This document shows, in pieces, positions 23,483 to 33,600 of a DNA stretch of 64,000 nt. Origin of the DNA: Pelomonas cellulosilytica. Its GTDB lineage: Bacteria; Pseudomonadota; Gammaproteobacteria; Burkholderiales; Burkholderiaceae_C. The position numbers were made by a program, and so were the translations under genes. The stretch covers positions 186,001 to 250,000 of the forward strand of contig NZ_JAJTWU010000002.1 of the NCBI RefSeq assembly GCF_021353265.1. Direction: 5' to 3'. The stretch's first letter is position 1, and every line of letters starts with the position of its first letter. The notes under the pieces are model-generated. The model was not told the DNA's origin. It did not search any database and saw only the letters and a list, made by a program, of their open reading frames with translations.

Positions 23483-24256
23483 TCAGGGCCGCAGCCCGTT
23501 GATCACACCACCGCGGCTGGCCAACAGCCGCGCCACGGCCTGCTCGAAGGCGGCTTCGTCCGCCGCCACGCCCTGAATCCGCTGCCCCTGCAGCGATCCG
23601 CACAGGTTGGCGCACGCCAGCGGGCCGGGCAGCGCGCGCATGTAGTCGGCCACCCGCGCCGGCTTGCCCGCCGCGATCTCGGTGATGTGCGTCGGGCTCA
23701 GCATGCCCACGTTGCCCAGCAGCGGGAACGGCAGGATCTGCCGCAGCGCGGACAGGAAGTCCGTGCCGACGTCCAGCTTGCCGATGACCTCGCGCTGCCG
23801 GCCGATGCGCACGCAGGCGTCGATGAAGAAATCCAGGTGCAGGCTGTCCGCGCAGAACACCGCGATGCTGTTGTTCACGCGGTGACTCGCGCGGCGCGCG
23901 CCGGTGGCATCGGTGTACAGCCACAGCTCGTGGCACAGCGCGAAGCCGCTCTGCGCGGTGATCTGCAGCGCGGCCGGGTCGAAGACGAGCATGTCCGCGT
24001 CCATCCAGATCGTGCGCTGCCAGCCCTCGGCGCGCAGTTCCTTCGCCACGACGAGCCGGGCCAGATCCGTTACCGGGCACAACTGCTCGCCGCAGCGCTG
24101 GCGAAACCAGTCCGGCGCCCGGGCCAGGAAGCCGTCGTCGTAGAAGCGGTAATCGAAACCTTGCGCCGCCGCCCACGCCTTGACCGTGGCCATGCAGGCG
24201 CTCACCCACGACGGTACACGCTCGGTGCGGAAGGATTGGTAGACGAGGGTCTTCAT
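23483..24256 (-). CDS. Glycosyltransferase-like (GT-A fold) protein
   Basis: A 257-residue cytoplasmic protein. The nucleotide-sugar/metal motif is visible as IWMDADMLVFDP (DxD at about Asp87-Asp89), preceded by LARLVVAKELRAEGW, as in family 8/32-like transferases; HRVNNSIAVFC and KLDVGTDFLS fit the acceptor half. The short C-terminus suggests a compact enzyme. Donor and acceptor are unknown, and it stands alone, so no polysaccharide pathway can be named. Confidence 0.75.
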   Translation of the reverse strand: MKTLVYQSFRTERVPSWVSACMATVKAWAAAQGFDYRFYDDGFLARAPDWFRQRCGEQLCPVTDLARLVVAKELRAEGWQRTIWMDADMLVFDPAALQITAQSGFALCHELWLYTDATGARRASHRVNNSIAVFCADSLHLDFFIDACVRIGRQREVIGKLDVGTDFLSALRQILPFPLLGNVGMLSPTHITEIAAGKPARVADYMRALPGPLACANLCGSLQGQRIQGVAADEAAFEQAVARLLASRGGVINGLRP

Positions 24257-24493
24257 GTGCGGCGTGCTCGAGCGTCGGGCTGGCGAAGGGGATGACGACG
24301 TGATCTCCCGCCCGTGGAGCGGTCTGAGCAGTGGCGTGTCGCAAGCGGCACGCTGACGACGTCTTGCTGTTGAGGCGCCGCGGTGCGCCTGGTGATTGGC
24401 GGGCGGGTCGTCCGCACTCTACCGAACCGTGCTGCGCCTCGAATCGGCGCCCGAAACCCATCTTGTTGCCCCTTTGATTATCAGGAGCGTGCT

Positions 24494-25183
24494 ATGCGAT
24501 TCACCCGTGTTCGATACCTGTTCGCCGTTTTGGCATTGCTGGCCTCAGCCCGCAGCTTCGCGACGAACTACACCACCGACGTGACCGATTTCAACACCGC
24601 GGCCAGTGATGTGGACAGCGAGGTCGTCAAAATGAACGGGCGCGATGTTTCCTTTCATTGGGAGGGCACCGCCCCGGAGGGCGAATATTTCTGGACGCGC
24701 GTTCGATTCAAAAGCGCACTGCCGACGCAGGGAAAATTTTCGGTCACGTTCAGCGCACTGGCCGACCCCGACTTGCAGCTCCGATTTTCCTATTCGGCCA
24801 TCTCCGTCTCGATAGGGTTGCTGAACGACGACGAAGGCAAATGGCTGTTTCCCTTTGCCACGCAGTACAGCGGCCTTCAGACAACGCAAACCAACACCCT
24901 CACCTTTGATTTCGCCGACCTGTATTCCCCGGCGGGAACGAACTATGTCTTGCCGGCGGACACAAACTACAAGGCGCAAGTGCTGCTGCGTATTTTCTCG
25001 GGGTCTTACCTGACGCCTTCGACCGACTACCACTGCGCCGCGCTCTCGTGCATGGTCGAACACAAGGACATGCTCCGGGCATCGGTCGGTATCCAGGTTT
25101 CCGTCGTGCCCGAGCCCGCCACCTATGTGCTGTTCGCGTTCGGCGCACTGGCACTCGTCGGCGCGCGCAGGTTGTGCCCATGA
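24494..25183 (+). CDS. PEP-CTERM sorting-signal secreted protein
   Basis: A 229-residue protein with a signal peptide (MRFTRVRYLFAVLALLASA, cleavage near SFA) preceded by AGGAGCGTGCT, a good ribosome-binding site that fixes the start at 24494. The body is a beta-rich exported domain with YFWTRVRFKSALPTQGKFSV. The C-terminus VVPEPATYVLFAFGALALVG plus basic ARRLCP is a PEP-CTERM signal. Base composition is a little lower in GC than neighbours. Function unknown. Confidence 0.86.
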   Translation: MRFTRVRYLFAVLALLASARSFATNYTTDVTDFNTAASDVDSEVVKMNGRDVSFHWEGTAPEGEYFWTRVRFKSALPTQGKFSVTFSALADPDLQLRFSYSAISVSIGLLNDDEGKWLFPFATQYSGLQTTQTNTLTFDFADLYSPAGTNYVLPADTNYKAQVLLRIFSGSYLTPSTDYHCAALSCMVEHKDMLRASVGIQVSVVPEPATYVLFAFGALALVGARRLCP

Positions 25184-25222
25184 CGGCGTCGCAGGTCACG
25201 GTGGCGCCACGCAAGGGCGCTG

Positions 25223-26075
25223 CTAGTGCTGCAGGCTCAGCGCCGCGCCGGCGCCCTTCACCAGTGGTTGCCAACGGAAGAACGTCGCCGACCGCCACAG
25301 CCACTCGACCGGCCCGTAGTTGAAGCGGGCCAGCCACCAGCGGCTGAATGCCATCTGCCCGGCAAAGAGGACCACGCAGATCAGCACGTTCACCGCCGGA
25401 GAGGTCTGCGTGAAGAGCGCCAGGCCGACGGGGTAGAAGAGCAGCAGGCCGGCCAGCGTCTGCGTCAGGTACGACGTCAGCGCCATCTTGCCGATGTCGC
25501 CCAGCGGCGCCAGCCGCCGGGCCCAGCGTGGCCTGGCCATCAGCAGCGCCACTCCGCTGATGTAGAACGCCGCGGCGGCGGCGTTGTAGCCGTCGATGGC
25601 GAACTCGGCCGCCCAGTACGCCCAGCCCTTGTCCTCCGGCTTGGCGGACAACGCCAGCGCCGTGCCGCCCACCACCAGGCCCAGCGCCAGGCTGGCCAGC
25701 ATCACCTGCCACGAGCGCCTGAAGGTGGCCCTGAAGAACGGCAGCGCCGCCTCGCCCCGGTCGAACCAGCCCAGGCGACCGACCCGCATGCCCAGCAGGA
25801 AGAAGCCGAACGTGATCCACAGCCGGCCGCTGGTGAGCTGGTAGTCGATCTTGTCCGGGAAGGCCCGCAGGTTGTCCCACAGCATGTCGACGCCGCTGCG
25901 GTGCGCGATAAAGTCGAAGTACGCCGCAGCGGCCTTCGGATAGTCGAAGGCGATGAAGTCCACGGTGCCCGTGCGCAGCAGCGCCACCAGCTCGAACACC
26001 TTGGTCGGCAAGTTCAGCACCAGCAGCGTGCCCAGCACCAGCAGGGCACGGTTGCTCAGGTGGCGCGCAGGACGC
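25223..26075 (-). pseudogene. C-terminal half of a DUF418 (YeiB-like) membrane protein gene, interrupted by the island
   Basis: About 280 codons from ARHLSNRALLVLGTLL to the stop at 25223 encode several membrane segments and the DUF418 C-terminal region (IGKMALTSYLTQTLAG, then FSRWWLARFNYGPVEWLWRS). No native start is present; the gene's N-terminal half lies at 43605-44024 on the same strand, 17.5 kb away. The frame stays open leftward through the island end to an ATG at 26338, so a chimeric 371-residue protein is theoretically possible. DUF418 proteins are uncharacterised inner-membrane proteins. Confidence 0.88.
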
Positions 26076-26100
26076 TGACAACAAACTTTCGAAGTCAGCC
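26076..26100 (+). repeat. Left terminal inverted repeat of the island
   Basis: Starts TGACAACAAACTTTCGAAG and pairs with the right end at 43580-43604. Fifteen of the first 17 positions are identical between the two ends. Confidence 0.85.
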
Positions 26101-26207
26101 TCCTGTGACGGGATGATCGACCGTGACGCCCAGCGCCAGGCATATTTTCGAAGTCCGGATGATCGACGCCGATGCGAGCACTTAACGCGGATGGCAATGT
26201 TTCGAAG
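26087..26207 (+). repeat. Three TTTCGAAG boxes, subterminal repeats of the island's left end
   Basis: TTTCGAAG occurs at 26087, 26146 and 26200 (59- and 54-base spacing); the first two are extended as TTTCGAAGTC and each is followed by GGATGATCGAC (26111 and 26157). This regular array is typical of transposase binding sites at the end of Tn7-like or related elements. Confidence 0.7.
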
Positions 26208-26537
26208 CGTCTTGTCGGGGCAGGGATATTCAGGGTTGGTCTTGCGTAGCCGCTGGCCCCTCCGGCCCGCGCCCGTTCAGCCGATTGGCACTCGCAGGTG
26301 GTCACTGCCTTGCACCTCTGTCGATCGGCGTCAGTCACAAGGCAGCGGTAGCAGACACTAGGATTAGAGGTGTTCTAGTAGACCAAACGGCCGACGGGAG
26401 GGCAGTGACCACGCCTACTCGTCCTCTTCCTCCATAGCCTCCTTTGACTTGCGCTGAGGCGCAATCCCGTAGCAGGCGTACTTGACAAGTGCGTCATGCA
26501 AGTCAAACGCTGGCTCAGCTCGGCCAAAAGTGGCCGC
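26101..26537. other. Left-end non-coding region of the island
   Basis: Beyond the terminal boxes no gene is supported in these 437 bases. Directly after the stop of the HEPN-like gene (TAA, 26536-26538) the same minus-strand frame stays open for about 34 protein-like codons (AFDLHDALVKYACYGIAP, then an acidic EEEDE) to a stop near 26416. The remainder shows no recognisable site. Confidence 0.5.
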
Positions 26538-27605
26538 TTACAACAGCTCGAGCGCTTGGTCCGGCGTCAGCGGTTCCAGATGTGCCAACCTGTTCCGCAG
26601 ACGCCTGTACTTGTCCGCTAGCCGCACGATTTCGGCAGGCAGCCTGTGTTGCCTGGCGAGGGTGAGGAGTTCGCCGAACTCCAGGTCGTCGAGGTCGCCG
26701 AGGTTGGCTGGCAACAAGCGCGTGCTTTTCATCCGTTGCGCCAACTGGCGCCGTTTCAGCTCCAAGGCTGGTAGCAGCTCGGCAGCCTGCGCCGCCCACA
26801 GCCGCAGCGATAGCTCCGCCTCTGCCTTTCCGCTTTTCAGAAGGACTAGGGCGTGCTCAAAACGGGTCCCGTCAAAGTCGGCGATTCCGCCTGCTTCCCA
26901 GCACGCCTCGCTGGGGCGCCCAGTTTCCTCCCCGGCATCTACTGCAAGAATCGCCCGAACCGGGTCGAACAACTCGTGCCACTCGAGCTTCAGTAGACGA
27001 TCAGCGAGTTCGAAATCCCACAGCGCCAGCCGCATCACGATGCGTGCAAGCAATTTCCCCTTTGCGTCGAGGCGTCCGGAGGCTAAGCGAAGCGATTGAG
27101 TCACGTAGCTGAAGACATCCGCCTCGCCTATGTGGCCGTCCCAGATGAGTGAACGCAGAGCGGGCGCGCGACTTGGTAGGCGATTGCGCGAAACGCCAGA
27201 GGCGAGGACCAGAAATTGCGTCCTATCAAAAACTCCAACCGATCTGCAAGCATTCGAATAGTCGTCCAGAAAGCGAGCCCAAGCTGGCCAACTCGGCATC
27301 TCGACACTCCTCACCAACACGATGCGGTGGCCATGGAGCGCCGCTATCAACGACGCTGCAGTCCGACTGGGCGGCTTGTCATATGCGATCTCCAGTTCGG
27401 CAAAGATGTCGTCTATCGGCAGCTGCCCGCTTGGTGTGAGCGAGAGGGTCGGTTGTAAGCCATCTGGCAGATGTTCTTTCAGAATCGACGCTATCGAATT
27501 CACCGCCGTCGTCGGAGCTCCAACTACGACGTTATCGCCAACACGGAGTGCCTCGCTGACCCCTTCGAAGAAGGCCGCCGGCCCTGGAAGAGCCCACCAA
27601 TCCAT
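26538..27605 (-). CDS. Unknown protein with degenerate P-loop region and C-terminal HEPN-type motif
   Basis: A 355-residue protein; the start at MDWWALPGPA overlaps the upstream stop (TGATG), so it is the third gene of the leftward operon. Residues 22-40 (GDNVVVGAPTTAVNSI) sit where an ATPase P-loop would be but lack the Gly-Lys-Thr/Ser. The same kind of degenerate module is seen in the C-terminal part of the giant protein upstream. Near the C-terminus, KYRRLRNRLAHLEPL gives R337-N338-x3-H342, the R-N-x3-H catalytic motif of HEPN ribonucleases. I infer a possible RNase effector held by the upstream ATPase. No family recognised with certainty. Confidence 0.75.
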   Translation of the reverse strand: MDWWALPGPAAFFEGVSEALRVGDNVVVGAPTTAVNSIASILKEHLPDGLQPTLSLTPSGQLPIDDIFAELEIAYDKPPSRTAASLIAALHGHRIVLVRSVEMPSWPAWARFLDDYSNACRSVGVFDRTQFLVLASGVSRNRLPSRAPALRSLIWDGHIGEADVFSYVTQSLRLASGRLDAKGKLLARIVMRLALWDFELADRLLKLEWHELFDPVRAILAVDAGEETGRPSEACWEAGGIADFDGTRFEHALVLLKSGKAEAELSLRLWAAQAAELLPALELKRRQLAQRMKSTRLLPANLGDLDDLEFGELLTLARQHRLPAEIVRLADKYRRLRNRLAHLEPLTPDQALELL

Positions 27606-30600
27606 CAGCGGTCGGCACCCAGCAGAATTCGCGCCGCAACCCGATCCACCGTCCAGAAGCCAGCACCCTCCCGGCGAGTCAGCCCAAGGAGCTCTCCCCA
27701 ACGCAAACTAGCATGAACCTTATCCGGCGATATCTCCGCCACCGCGGCTAGTTCGCTGGCTTCCACGGGTTCCGTCAACTGTGCAAGCACATCGATCACT
27801 GCAGTCGGTTCTTTGACGTCCCATCCAAACTTTTCCTGGAACTCTGTTCGCTCGGCTTCGCTGGACGCCAGCCAGCGACCGCCCGTCTCAAGACGCTCCC
27901 TGAGCGTGCGCAAGTCTGTGCAGTCGCCGGCCAGCTCTGTAATCAGCGCGGGCCAAAGCCCAGTAGCGTCGACGAGCCCTCGGCGCTCCTCAGACTCAAG
28001 CTGCAGTTGCCTCTCTTCGAGCCAATGGCGTAAGAAACCGTCGTTCCACTGCAGCAACGACATCCAAGGGGAGCCGCCGCCCTCTGCGCCCTGCCCATCG
28101 CACAGCAGCCGCCAGAGAGTCGCCGGCTCAGCGACAAACACGAGCGATGCGAACTTGTTCTCCGAACGCAGAGTCTTCAGCCGCGACGTGGCCTCCTGTA
28201 ACCACAACTCGGTCCAGGGCGTGGTCTCAGGGATCACAAATACCGAAACCTGATCCTTCGGACGCTCTGACAATGCCGACTGAAGTGCGTTGCCAAAGGA
28301 CTGGCGATCTGAGCAGGCCATTAGCGCAACCGGTGCAGTGTCACTTCCCAAGTAGTCGGTCAGACTAGGGACCACGTCCGCAATTCCGGCCGCCTGAGTC
28401 CCCGCAACCACAGTGACGTGGTTCTCTCGCAGCAATAGTCGGCTCAGCTGTTGATAGGTGAACACATTGCGGGCCGGTTTCGTAGGAGCTTGTCGCAATG
28501 GCGGCCGAAAGGTGGCCGACTCGAACTCAACAGCAGGCTCCCGCTCTCTATTTAGGACGGTGACAATCTCTTCCTCCGTGCCCAGCAGGAGAAGTACGTT
28601 GGGATTCCGCAGCACATATCGCCCGACGGAGGGAGATCGCAGTACGCCGAGTCCCACCATTTCGTCGAGTAAAACCTGGAAGTCCAGTTCGCCCGTGTCG
28701 CGGAATCCTTGTGGCCACCAATGAAGCGCCCCTGCCTGGTGAATGGTCTGCCAGTGCATGCCATCGCTCTGGGAATAGCGATCTCGCAATAGGTCCAACG
28801 CCATCGCGTAGGCCAAAACCTCATAGCGCGGATCCAGTTGCAGAGTCAGGCGGAACTTTGCCCGGATCTCATCACGCAAAGCATCGCTCGAGTAGACCTG
28901 CTCGATGTCACTGTCAGTCACGGCATAGCGCGGACCTTGAAGTCGCTGACGTCCAGCGACCTGGTTGAGCATGTTCCGTAGGAGCTGTGAGCAGTAGAGC
29001 TGGATGAGGCTAGGGTAGTAGTTGGTCTGCGCCAGTATCCGGATCACCAAACTCTTGGACTCGAATACAAAGCCAGCTGCGGCCATGGGTTTGCGAATAA
29101 GGTCCGCGGCCTCCTTGACCTCGTCCTCCGCGTGCAGAGGTCCGATCTCAATCGGCTCGCCGAAGTGGGCCAGCGGGTGGTTCGGGCGCTCGGTCATGCG
29201 CAGGACGTTGTGCAGGCCGGCAAAAACGACCTTGAATCGCCGCTGCGTATCGTCCATCAGCTGCTTAAGCTTGCGCGTCTCCTCGAAGTCGTTTCTGCCA
29301 TCCTGTTCAAAAAACCGGTCTGCCTCGTCTAGCAGAAGAAGCACGCGCCTGTCAGCGTTCGCAGAGAGGAAATCTCGGATGGCCCTCACCACCAAATCCG
29401 CGGCATGCTTCTTGCCCGGTATCGGTGCCGACGACTTGGCGTCCAACACCTGCAGTTCCTTTAGCTTGTCGTGCAGCGTGACCCAGATCTCCCCCGCTGC
29501 CAAACTCACGCCTATGCCCTCGGCCCGTAGATCGATCCATCGTGCGTAGTGCCCGCGCGTAGGCGAATGAAACGACTGCTCCGCACGTTTGAGCAGAGCC
29601 GTTTTGCCTAGCTGACGTCCGCCATAGATAAAGCAACGGCCGTTCAGGCCCCGAACCGCCTCCAGCTCGAGACCACGACCATAGAACATCTCAGCCGGCA
29701 CGAGACCTGCCGATGCGTCGTACGGCAGCGAATAGGAAAACGGCATCGCCACATCAAACCAAGCGCGTAGCCGCGAGCCAGTGGCGGTGAATAGGTATAC
29801 CAAAAGAGTCTCGTCCAGCAACATCAATGAACGACGCTTTGTCTTGGTCATCCGGCCAAGGTCACGCCACTTTCGCTCACTCATGCGTCCGAAATACAGA
29901 AGCAGCGCCGGTCGGTTTACGGCCAGATCGCCCACCCACTGCAACAGCTCGTCTTCGGTCGGGCGGCCCCACACGCAGATGACGCGATACCGTCCACCCG
30001 CAGACGATCCATACATCGGCAGCGGGCAGACATGTCGATCCTCAATAGGCGCCGCATCCAGAGTCCAAACCTCGCGGCCCGATACACGCTCCGCCTGCTG
30101 CAAGTTCCTCACGGTGAAACCGATACCCGTGAGCAACAACTCCAATCTGTCTCTGTCGCCAATCTGGCGAGTCTTCATGTCCGACCAGGACGAATACATC
30201 TTTGCTGCCTGCGCGCGCTGTGCGCTGTCAACCCGCTCTGCGTCCATGCCGGGAATCGCTTGACCTTGCTTGATGGCTTGCTCGACGGTGTCGCGACGAT
30301 GGTCATCAAGCCAGGCTTCGATGGCCTGCATGGAACCTGGGAAAAAGTGGTCAAAGCCTTCGAGCACTTCTTCGTCAAGATCGGTCGGAGCAGGCTTTCC
30401 TTGCTGAATCCAGTGCACGAGTTCGCGCGCCGTCGCTATATCGCCCTCGTTGAGGGCTTGCTCCACCTCACCTACCGAGGCACGCATTGATTCAGTGTGC
30501 GCAATGCTGTGCAGGGCCGAACGAACATCCTGAGCTTGGGCCGCACGCGCATCCGTCACTCGATCGCGGATCTCTCTAATCTGCGCCATAACGAAATCAA

Positions 30601-33600
30601 AGCGACGCATGTCGTCCAGCTGAGCTTCCCAGCGCGCCAATTGACTCTCAAACTGGCTACGGTCCGCTTCCGGCAGGTATCCGTATGCGAGCCCCACCTC
30701 AACGGACCGACGGCAGTCGGCAATGTTGCCGCGCACAGTTTGCTTCCAGCGTTCTCGCTCAGCACGCAGTTGTACGGAATCTGGTCGCACGAGCTCTGCC
30801 TCGACCATCATCTCCACGCCCAGAAGGTCGCCACGGGCCAAACGAATCTGCAAGATTTGTTCAGCTGGGACCGGCTCTCGCGTCTGGAGATCGATCATTG
30901 CCAGGCCGTCCGCAGCCTGCACGTCTACCTTCCAGTCCTCAGAGATCGGAAGGTCCGCAAGACAAAGTAGCGGCCGTCCAAGGATCTCACTTGGCGTAGG
31001 TTCGGAATCTGCCAGCGGTGACGCGCTGTCGAACAGATCCAGTAGGCCACGCACTGCACGTAGCGCCTGCTGCTGACCGCCAGCCACCAAACCCCAAGGA
31101 TCGTGCTCAGGAGTGCGTAGCAGCTCCTGCTCCACGGCTGATTGCTTGTCGCGAAGAGCGGCATGAACGGCTTCCAGTCGATCTCGCAGTTGATCCCCGT
31201 GGCGGCCTAGCAGCTCTACCTGCGCCAACCACTGGCGAGGCAGCTTGAGGGCTTCATCTACGAGACGTAGAAGGTGCTCCAAAGCTCCCGCGTGGATGTC
31301 CTCACCACGACGGCGCTCGTTCAATTTGCGGTCGGTAATGTGAATAAGCCGGGCGACCTGATCCGAATCCGATAGCACGGCCAGTCGCTCTCGCACGCGC
31401 TGGGCATCCGCAATCCGGTTGTGAACAACCGGGGCCACCAATGCCTCGATTTCACCGCCTGGCCGAATCCAGCGCTTCCACACCGCGGTGGCCGCCGAGA
31501 ACTTGATCGTGTAGGCCTGAGCTTGCACACGAAGCCAGTCGTCAGCCGTGTGCTGCAGGGCCTGCAGATCCGCTCGGATAGCCGCTTCACCGCGCGCTTG
31601 GCGTAGCACCGTCGGATCCACTCGAAATCCAACAAGCTTCGAACTCAGCTCACGCAAACGCTGGACAAGCGCATAGAGGGCTGGGTAGTGGCCGTCTTGA
31701 TGCAGATAAGCGGACACGGTGGCTGCACTCGTGCTGGGGGCCAGCACCATTGGTCGCAAAGTTGCCGCTGCCAGTAGCAAATTGACCGCCGCATGCCAGG
31801 ATGGCGGTGTGTCCGCCGCGTAGTCCTCAGGGACGAACTGTTCGAAACGAGCGCCCAGTGCAGCTTGTACCTGCCCGTCAGGCAGCATCAGTTCTTCGGC
31901 TAGAGCCGTTGCTGCCAGAAGATCCGGTGGCGGCACTTTCGTGCCTGCGTAGCCCAGTTCGATCCAGCGTGCCGCCTGATATGCCAGCGCTGGTTGGCCT
32001 GCGACCATTGATGCCCAGATGGGGCGGCACCGATCACCGGCGACCTCGGAGTAGGGATAGGCTGCGATGCGCTGCGAAGTGGTGTCTTCGACGGCTGAGG
32101 GCGTAGTAGCAGTTTGCTCGTCGGGCGGAGGTGTCAATGCCTCAGCGTGCGGTTCAGCCTGCGCGAAAACAGCTGCAGCTTGCTCAGCAGAACCTTCCGC
32201 CTCTACGAGTTGGGGCACTACTTCGGGCAATTCCTGGTTTGGTGCGGACGGCTGGGGCGGGTCATGCGGAAAAACTACAGCTTCGTCACCGTCTTCGTGG
32301 GCGGCAGGTATCCGGTCATCTAACGACTCCGTCGACTGGTTCGACTCGTTCAGCCTGGCGGCGTAGTCGGCGGAGTAATCAAACGGTTCCGAGAAAGGCG
32401 AAGCACCATCGATCAGTTGGTCATATCGCGATTGTTGATACGAGATGGCATCAGATAGTCCTTGCTGCGCCACGGTCTGCCGGCGCCGAGCTGCTGCTTG
32501 GGCGCCGAAGCCCTTGGATTCTTGGCCTGCCTGTTCGGCAGCCTGCACCGCGATCCGCCTGTCCGCCACTTCTGCGGTTGCCCGCTCGTACAAATCTGCC
32601 GCCTGCTCAGTCCGAGCAATCGCACCTTGCGCATCGGCGGCCAGCTCGTCGATCGCATCCGGCTCGTGTTGCACTGCCAGCGCCAACTGCCAGCGGGCGT
32701 CGATTTGCGCGATCAACTCTTCATTTAGCCAATCGAACCCCGCGCGCGCCCCTAAGGCGCGCAGATAGATCATCAAGTCGCGGCGCAGCGCCTCAAAGCG
32801 TTCGGCTGCGGGTCTCTCACGCTGTGGAAGAGATGCCCCAAACTCGCCGAACTCCTCGGCTAGAGCTGCGAGGTCGGAAACTGCTTGCTGAGTGGGGTTT
32901 TGCCTCAGTTCCGCTGCCACCACATCCAATCGGGCCAGCAAGTCGGCCCAATCGGACTCGCCCATGGCGGCGTCGGTTGCCTCCCAAGTACGTATCTCCA
33001 CTTCGTCACACTGAGCAATCGCTGCTAGCGCAACACCCTGCTGTTCGTGACATCCCACCGCATCTGCAGACTGCACTAGTGCTCCAAGCTCTGGCGAAAG
33101 CTGCGCGCAGCGTTTGAGGGCCTCGTCGACAAACCAGCGGCTCCAGCCTATCAACGAAAGCGCATACGCAGCTCTCCCAGCCTTGGTACGACGCTCGGCC
33201 TCCAGCTCGGCCCAACGATCCAGGTCCTCAACGACTCGTGGCCAGAGCATGAAGATGCCTAGTGAGTCGGCGTTCGTATCAAACGCAGCGTGCGACTGGA
33301 GGCGATCGCGGATGCGCTGCCACTCTGGACAAGCTAGCGCCAACGCAACCTCGTCCAACTTCAGATTCAACCAGTCGGGCGCATAGTCTTTGAGCAGCGG
33401 CACGGCCAGCGCAGTGGCGTACGCCGGGCTGCGCATCCAGGGGCCGAGTCCGCTGCGCAACTTGGGGACGACGCTCCAGAAGCTGCGGAACTGTTCTTCA
33501 GCATTCGTGTAGCGTGGCGGCACCTCGACGTCGGAACGCGCCAGATCGGCAAGCGGCCCCGGCCGATAGGCGGACTTTTGCATGTCACGTCGCCGGTCCC

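Noticed and set aside
25223..26338. A 371-codon open frame as an intact membrane-protein gene
   Set aside because: Its first 90 codons lie in the island's left end and are not protein-like; the true N-terminal half of the DUF418 gene is found at 43605-44024.
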